Shown here: positions 56,426 through 64,000 of the stretch, piece by piece
Position numbering within the stretch: the first letter of the stretch is position 1
Layout of the letters: every line of letters begins with the position of its first letter
From: Deinococcus seoulensis
Lineage (GTDB): Bacteria; Deinococcota; Deinococci; Deinococcales; Deinococcaceae
Length of the DNA stretch: 64,000 bases
NCBI RefSeq assembly: GCF_014648115.1
Contig: NZ_BMQM01000014.1
Location: 41,465-105,464, forward strand
Direction of reading: 5' to 3'
Made by a program: the position numbers and the translations under genes
Notes under the pieces: model-generated
What the model saw: the letters and a program-made list of their open reading frames with translations, nothing else
Database searches by the model: none
Told to the model about the DNA's origin: nothing

Positions 56426-56461
56426 GGCCCCCTCCACGCACGGGAGGGGGCCGTCTTTGTT
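56426..56461 (+). terminator. Riboswitch-controlled intrinsic terminator
   Basis: GGCCCCCTCC pairs perfectly with GGAGGGGGCC over a 7-nt loop and is followed by GTCTTTGTT. It is the expression platform of the TPP riboswitch. The 226 nt from here to thiC (56462-56687) hold no other gene. Confidence 0.9.
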
Positions 56462-56468
56462 GCGCTGA

Positions 56469-59268
<2,800 letters not shown>

Positions 59269-59278
<10 letters not shown>

Positions 59279-59463
59279 ACGGCGCCGCCCACCCGCACCG
59301 CCCGCACCTGACGCTGCACGCCCTGCTGCGCGACCTGAACATCGACCCGGCGCGCGTGGCGGTGGCCGTGAACGACGACTTCTACCCCGGCGCGCAGGCC
59401 CCGGACCGACCCCTGGAGGAAGACGATGTCATCGAGATCGTTCGCATCATCGGCGGCGGCTGA
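59269..59463 (+). CDS. thiS: Sulfur carrier protein ThiS
   Basis: The 64-residue ubiquitin-like protein starts MLVNGAAH and ends in GGG, so the Gly-Gly needed for thiocarboxylation is present. It carries sulfur for thiazole synthesis. GTG 59269 has GGGGAGG 7 nt upstream. It overlaps thiE by 10 bases and thiG by 38 bases. No ThiF adenylyltransferase is encoded in this operon, so activation must come from a MoeB-like enzyme elsewhere. Confidence 0.9.
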
Positions 59464-60292
59464 ACCCGCCCACACTGCGCCTGCCGACCCGTTCAGGCTG
59501 GGCGGGCGCACCTTCACGTCCCGGTTGCTGCTGGGCACCGGCAAGTTCCGTGACTTCACGGTCATGCGCGCCGCGCTGGAGGCCAGCGGCACGCAGATCG
59601 TCACGGTCGCCGTGCGCCGCGTCGAACTGAACGCCCCCGGTCACGCGGGCCTGCTGGACGCCGTGGACTGGGACCGTTACCAGCTGCTGCCGAACACCGC
59701 CGGGTGCCGCACCGCCGACGAGGCCGTGCGGGTCGCGCGGCTGGCCCGCGCCGCCACCGGCACCAACTGGGTGAAACTGGAAGTCATCCCCGACGCCCGC
59801 CACCTGCTGCCCGACCCGGTCGGCACGCTGCGCGCCGCCGAGACGCTGGCCGCCGACGGGTTCACGGTCCTGCCGTACGTGCAGGCGGACGCCGTGCTGG
59901 CCCGCGCGCTGGAGGCCGCCGGGTGCGCGGCCGTCATGCCGCTCGCCAGTCCCATCGGCACCGGGCGGGGCCTGCGCGCCCCCGAACTGCTGCGAACCGT
60001 GCTGGACGGCGCGCAGGTGCCCATCATCGTGGATGCCGGGCTGGGCGTGCCCAGCGACGCCGCGCAGGCCCTGGAACTCGGCGCGGACGCCGCGCTGCTG
60101 AACACCGCCGTCGCCGAGGCCCGCGACCCGGAACGCATGGCGTACGCCTTCGCGCTGGGCGTGCAGGCGGGCCGGGCCGCCTTCCTGGCCGGGCGCATGC
60201 TGCCCCGCGATCACGCCAGCCCCAGCAGCCCACCCGAAGGTGCGGTGCGCCTGCCCGACCCGGAGGTACCCGACCCGGAGGGACCCCTGTGA
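59426..60292 (+). CDS. thiG: Thiazole synthase ThiG
   Basis: The 288-residue TIM-barrel enzyme forms the thiazole ring from deoxyxylulose phosphate, dehydroglycine and ThiS thiocarboxylate. It shows [12 protein letters not shown], the Schiff-base Lys117 in [51 protein letters not shown] and a disordered Pro-rich tail. The first 20 residues come from the overlap with thiS and are not conserved. The gene may use an internal start if translation from 59426 is weak, but no better ATG is visible. Confidence 0.95.
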   Translation: MSSRSFASSAAAEPAHTAPADPFRLGGRTFTSRLLLGTGKFRDFTVMRAALEASGTQIVTVAVRRVELNAPGHAGLLDAVDWDRYQLLPNTAGCRTADEAVRVARLARAATGTNWVKLEVIPDARHLLPDPVGTLRAAETLAADGFTVLPYVQADAVLARALEAAGCAAVMPLASPIGTGRGLRAPELLRTVLDGAQVPIIVDAGLGVPSDAAQALELGADAALLNTAVAEARDPERMAYAFALGVQAGRAAFLAGRMLPRDHASPSSPPEGAVRLPDPEVPDPEGPL

Positions 60293-61296
60293 CCGTGGCC
60301 GGAACGCCGGACGTGATCGTGGTGGGCGGCGGCCTGATCGGCGCGGTCACGGCCTTCACCCTCGGCCGCGCGGGCCTGCGCGTGACCGTGCTGGACGCCG
60401 ACCGGCCCGGCGCGGCGTGGCGGGCCGCCGCTGGCCTCCTCACCCCGGACGGCGAGCGCCTGCGCGGCACGCCCCTGCACGCCCCCGCCCTGAGCAGCCT
60501 GCGCGCGTGGCCCGAGCTGGCCCGCGCGCTGGAGGCCGCGAGCGGCGTGAACGTCGCGTACCGGCCCGGCGTGACCCGCCTGCGCGCCGGTGGGGGAGAG
60601 GACCGCACGCCCGGCGAGGCGTCCCTGTACCCGCCGGGTGTCGTGCAGGCCGCGCGGCACGCTCTGCCCGTCGTCCGCGCCCGCGTGACCCGCCTGACCC
60701 CGCTGCCGGGAGCGGGCGTGCGCGTCCACGCCGACGCGGGTGACGGAACGGGTGACCGTGTGGGCACCTGGGACGCCCGGCACGTCATCCTGGCCGCCGG
60801 TGCCTGGAGCGGCGCGTTCGGCCTGCCCGTGCAGGCGCAGTGGGGTCAGGCGCACCTGCACGCCGTCCCGGACCAGCGCTCCCCCGACCAGCACTGCCCG
60901 GCCCGCTATGGCCCACCCACCCCCGGTTTCTCCCGCTACCTGCTGGGCCGCCCGGACGGCGTGTACGTCGGCGCGACCGCCCGCCCCGCCCGCCACCCTG
61001 CCGACAGCCACCCCGCCGATCCCGCCTGCCTCCGGCCGGACCGGCACGCGGACCGCTGGCTGCGCGGCGTGGCCCGCCAGCTCGCACCGGACCTCCCGGC
61101 TGGCCCTGGCCCCCGCACGCTGCTGGGCCTGCGCCCCGTCACCCCGGACGGACAGCCCATCGTCGGCCCGCACCCGGACCCGCGACTGGCCCGCGCGGGC
61201 GTGATCGTCGCCACCGGGCACGGACGGCACGGCGCGCTGCTGGCCCCCGCCACCGCGCAGGCCGCCCTGCACCTGCTGCTCGGGGTCCCCGCATGA
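60289..61296 (+). CDS. thiO: Glycine oxidase ThiO
   Basis: The 335-residue FAD enzyme of the D-amino-acid oxidase group makes dehydroglycine for the thiazole ring. The dinucleotide motif is [66 protein letters not shown] and [16 protein letters not shown] follow. The start is GTG 60289 overlapping the thiG stop by 4 bases. ThiO use points to an aerobic pathway, in place of the tyrosine lyase ThiH. Confidence 0.94.
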   Translation: MTVAGTPDVIVVGGGLIGAVTAFTLGRAGLRVTVLDADRPGAAWRAAAGLLTPDGERLRGTPLHAPALSSLRAWPELARALEAASGVNVAYRPGVTRLRAGGGEDRTPGEASLYPPGVVQAARHALPVVRARVTRLTPLPGAGVRVHADAGDGTGDRVGTWDARHVILAAGAWSGAFGLPVQAQWGQAHLHAVPDQRSPDQHCPARYGPPTPGFSRYLLGRPDGVYVGATARPARHPADSHPADPACLRPDRHADRWLRGVARQLAPDLPAGPGPRTLLGLRPVTPDGQPIVGPHPDPRLARAGVIVATGHGRHGALLAPATAQAALHLLLGVPA

Positions 61297-62123
61297 CTCA
61301 CCCGGACAGGACTGGCCCGCCCGTGGCCCTCACCATCGCCGGGTCTGACTCCGGCGGCGGCGCCGGCATCCAGGCGGACCTGAAAACCTTCGAGGCGCAC
61401 GGCGTGTACGGCGCGAGCGTCCTGACCCTGATCACCGCGCAGAACACCGTCGGCGTGCAGGCCGTCCACGCCCTCCCGCCCGACCTGATCGCCGCGCAGA
61501 TCCGCTCGGTTCTCAGCGACTTCCCGGTCGCGGCCATCAAGACCGGCGCCCTCGGCACCGCCGAGGCTGTCCACGCCGTCACCCGCGCCCTGCACGACTG
61601 GCACGGCCCGCTGATCCTGGACCCCGTCATGATCGCCAAGAGCGGCGACTCCCTCCTCGACCCGGCCGCCCTGCACGCCCTGATTCACCACCTGCTGCCA
61701 CGCGCCGCCCTGATCACCCCGAACCTCCCGGAATGGGACGCCCTGACCCGCGCCGGCCTCCACCCCACCGCGCCCGTGCTGCTCAAGGGCGGTCACGCCG
61801 CCCACGCCGGGCAGCCCACGCCCACCGTCACCGACGAACTGCGCCTCCCCGGCCAGCCCACCCTGACCCTCAGTGCCCCCCGCCAGCCCACCCGGCACAC
61901 GCACGGCACCGGCTGCACCCTCTCGGCCGCCATCACCGCCCACCTCGCCCTCGGGCACGCCCTCCCGGTCGCCGTGACCCGCGCGCACGCCTACCTGCAA
62001 CGCGCCCTGCACGCCGCACCCGGCCTCGGCGCAGGCCACGGCCCCCTCGGCCACCGGCAGGCCGGTCAGGCAGAGGGTGAGGATCAGGCAGGTGTGGACA
62101 GGAACGCCGGGCTGCCTGCCTGA
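61293..62123 (+). CDS. thiD: Hydroxymethylpyrimidine/phosphomethylpyrimidine kinase ThiD
   Basis: The 276-residue ribokinase-fold enzyme phosphorylates hydroxymethylpyrimidine twice. Landmarks are [56 protein letters not shown] and the anion hole [10 protein letters not shown]. It overlaps thiO by 4 bases (ATGA) and ends the operon. The last 25 residues ([12 protein letters not shown]...) are an unusual polar extension. Confidence 0.95.
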   Translation: MTHPDRTGPPVALTIAGSDSGGGAGIQADLKTFEAHGVYGASVLTLITAQNTVGVQAVHALPPDLIAAQIRSVLSDFPVAAIKTGALGTAEAVHAVTRALHDWHGPLILDPVMIAKSGDSLLDPAALHALIHHLLPRAALITPNLPEWDALTRAGLHPTAPVLLKGGHAAHAGQPTPTVTDELRLPGQPTLTLSAPRQPTRHTHGTGCTLSAAITAHLALGHALPVAVTRAHAYLQRALHAAPGLGAGHGPLGHRQAGQAEGEDQAGVDRNAGLPA

Positions 62124-62329
62124 AACGCGGCCCTTCCCGCCGACCGGGCGTGCCCTGCCCCGGACGCGCGGCCCGCCCGGCGCAACTGCGGACGACAACG
62201 CGCGGCCCCCGTGCTATGCCTGGGGTTCAGACTTCTCCTGCCCGCGCACCGGATCAGGTCTGGCCGGTGCCCGTCCTGCCTTCATCCCACCTGCCGCTTC
62301 GTTCCGACACTCCCCGGAGGTGAACCCGG

Positions 62330-63934
62330 ATGCATTCCCTGCAACGTGGCCAGCGCGTCCCGCTGACCCAGATGGTCGGTGCCGCGACCCACCTGACCCT
62401 GCGCGTCCACCTGCCCGGCCTGAACGCCCCGGACATCAGCGTGTTCGGCCTGGACGCCGAGCGCAGGCTCAGCGACGACCGTTACTTCGTGTTCTACAAC
62501 CAGCCGGCCAGTCCGGAACGGGCCATCGTGCTCAACAGCCCGGCCGGATCGTTCCGTGTCGATCTGGACCGGGTGCCCGTTCAGGTGCACCGCCTGCTGC
62601 TGGCCGCCACCAGCGACGACCAGCCCTTCAGCGCCCTGGGAGGGGGCCGCGTGACGCTGGAAGCTGATCCGCACACGGGCCTGACGTTCGAGCTGAGCGG
62701 CACCCTGTTCGATCAGGAGCAGGCCGTGATGCTGCTGGAAGTCTACCGGCACCAGGGCGAGTGGCGGGTATCGGCCGTCGCTCAGGGCTTCGCGGGTGGG
62801 TTGCAGGCACTGCTGGAAAGTCTGGGCGGCGAGGTCGCCGGTGAGCCTGACGGTGCCAGTGGCGCGCCTGCCGCCTCACTGGCCCCGACCAGCGAACCCT
62901 CACCTGCCACGGACGTGTGGGTGCCGCTGACGGGCGCGGCCCAACCGGGCGCCGCGCCGCAGACCGGGGCGCACACCTGCCGCCGCTGCGGGAAAACCCC
63001 GAACCTGTTCAGCCGGGGTCGCCTGGACACGCGCGGCTGGTGCCGCACCTGCGTGCAACAGGAGCAGGAGGCGCTGGGGCACTTCCGGACCCGGTTCCTG
63101 GCTGCCTGCGCGGACGGCATCATGGAAGCCCACGAGTGGCAGGACCTGCAGGCCACCGTGACCCGCTCGGGCCTGGACGCCCGCCGCGCCCTGGAATTCG
63201 TGCGTTCCGACGCGCTGCACCTGTTGGAACGCACCGCCGCCCTGGCACGCGCCGACGGCGTGATCACCGATCAGGAACTGGAAGCCTTCGAACGCCTGGC
63301 CCGCCTGCTGGACGTTCCGGCGTCCATGCTGAGCCGACTGCGCGCCGACCTTCAGGAACTCCGCCTTGCCGCCAGCATCCGCGCGGGGCACCTGCCGGTC
63401 ATTCAGACGACCCTGATCCTGGACGCCGCCGAGGTCGCGCACCTCGAGATTCCCGCCACCTTCCGCCACGTCACGGCGACCCGCACGCGTGACATTCCGG
63501 GCCGCCTGATCCTGACCAGCCGCCAGTTGCATTTCGTGAGCGGCGAGGGGGGCTGGAACGTGCAGTACGGCAAGGTCCTGAGAATCGAGGAACTTCCGGA
63601 CGGCGTGAACCTCGAACTCGGAGTCCGCAAGGGTAGCGGCGTGTACCACGGCGTTCCCAGTCCCGTCCTGCTGGGCGCGAGTCTGGACGCCCTGGTCCGC
63701 CTGCACAAGCGCCTGATGCTGACCCCGCAGACCGAGAAGGCTTCGCGCAGCATCCCGCAGGCCGTGAAACTCCAGGTCTGGCAGCGCGATCAGGGACGCT
63801 GCGTGCAGTGCAATGACAGCAACTACCTCGAGTACGATCACGTCATTCCCTTCAGCCTGGGCGGGGCCAGCACCCTCAACAACCTGCAACTGCTCTGCCG
63901 CCGCTGCAACCTTCAGAAAAGCAACCGCCTCTGA
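62330..63934 (+). CDS. TerD-zinc ribbon-TerB-PH-like-HNH fusion protein
   Basis: The 534-residue protein begins MHSLQRGQRVPLTQM, a TerD-type start (domain about 1-170, with NSPAGSFRVDLDRVP and a stress-fold end). After a Pro/Ala linker, a zinc ribbon has Cys217/220 and Cys238/241. A TerB-like helical domain follows (245-345, DGIMEAHEWQDL, ADGVITDQELEAFERLARLL), then a PH/GRAM-like beta domain (345-470). The end is an HNH nuclease: Cys491/494, DHVIPFSLGG with Asp503-His504, and Cys523/526 with Asn527. It ties a TerD metal or stress sensor to DNA cleavage. GGAGGTGA precedes the ATG. It is monocistronic. The 206-nt gap before it holds no gene. Confidence 0.88.
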   Translation: MHSLQRGQRVPLTQMVGAATHLTLRVHLPGLNAPDISVFGLDAERRLSDDRYFVFYNQPASPERAIVLNSPAGSFRVDLDRVPVQVHRLLLAATSDDQPFSALGGGRVTLEADPHTGLTFELSGTLFDQEQAVMLLEVYRHQGEWRVSAVAQGFAGGLQALLESLGGEVAGEPDGASGAPAASLAPTSEPSPATDVWVPLTGAAQPGAAPQTGAHTCRRCGKTPNLFSRGRLDTRGWCRTCVQQEQEALGHFRTRFLAACADGIMEAHEWQDLQATVTRSGLDARRALEFVRSDALHLLERTAALARADGVITDQELEAFERLARLLDVPASMLSRLRADLQELRLAASIRAGHLPVIQTTLILDAAEVAHLEIPATFRHVTATRTRDIPGRLILTSRQLHFVSGEGGWNVQYGKVLRIEELPDGVNLELGVRKGSGVYHGVPSPVLLGASLDALVRLHKRLMLTPQTEKASRSIPQAVKLQVWQRDQGRCVQCNDSNYLEYDHVIPFSLGGASTLNNLQLLCRRCNLQKSNRL

Positions 63935-63953
63935 TACAGTAGTCCGGAAGATT

Positions 63954-64000
63954 TCAGGCCGCCTTGACACCGATGGTCAGCAGCTCGTCGATCAATTTCC
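63954..64000 (-). CDS. C-terminal fragment of an unidentified gene cut by the window end
   Basis: Reading the minus strand in from 64000 gives KLIDELLTIGVKAA and a TGA at 63954-63956. The residues look protein-like, but 14 residues do not allow identification. Confidence 0.4.
   Translation of the reverse strand, partial: KLIDELLTIGVKAA

Overview
The window is a 64 kb stretch of a very GC-rich bacterial chromosome, most likely from a Deinococcus (Deinococcus-Thermus). The reasons are the codon use, the protein similarity, the mix of genes, and several start codons that sit 5-8 nt after a TANNNT-like -10 box with no Shine-Dalgarno sequence (leaderless starts, common in Deinococcus). I cannot name a species. 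About 48 protein genes are supported. I saw no rRNA, tRNA, CRISPR array or insertion sequence.

Layout. 0.1-6 kb: an orphan three-GAF histidine kinase, a secreted propeller-like protein, transaldolase and a zinc alcohol dehydrogenase. 6.3-12.3 kb: a catabolic locus with a RutA-type flavin monooxygenase divergent from an overlapping operon (GntR regulator, isochorismatase-fold amidohydrolase, CaiB-type CoA-transferase, HMG-CoA lyase), closed by a second GntR/FCD regulator. 12.5-18.6 kb: the tellurite/stress (Ter)-type biosynthetic operon (ATP-grasp, PRTase-TRSP, HAD, StiP-PELOTA, citrate-lyase-like enzyme), preceded by an unknown protein. 18.7-22.3 kb: a GGDEF/HD-GYP protein and the ribosome GTPase RsgA. 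22.4-28.3 kb: galactan use (sugar-binding protein, GH53, GH42, LacI regulator) with two matching operators. 28.5-31.4 kb: modB-modA with an XRE/periplasmic-binding-like regulator and no modC. 31.4-42.4 kb: an all-minus run of HD-GYP, DUF2254, MscS, CPA1 antiporter, NhaD/ArsB-like permease, SulP and metallophosphoesterase genes. 42.7-56.2 kb: c-di-GMP enzymes, an FTR1 iron operon, a PAS histidine kinase and a purine permease. 56.2-62.1 kb: a TPP riboswitch and a thiC-E-S-G-O-D operon. 62.3-63.9 kb: a TerD/zinc-ribbon/TerB/HNH fusion.

The genes suggest a free-living stress-tolerant heterotroph with heavy second-messenger signalling (five GGDEF and/or HD-GYP proteins) and tight operons with 4-base ATGA/GTGA overlaps.

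The most interesting items are (i) a mosaic intergenic repeat of about 105-170 bp whose inverted ends read T[G/C]ATACGGACTCCG and whose first three bases repeatedly form the stop codon of the neighbouring gene, (ii) the TerD-TerB-HNH fusion together with a Ter-type nucleoside-like pathway in the same window, and (iii) the RutA/amidohydrolase/CoA-transferase/HMG-CoA-lyase operon, which looks like an uncharacterised route for a branched N-heterocycle or ureido compound.
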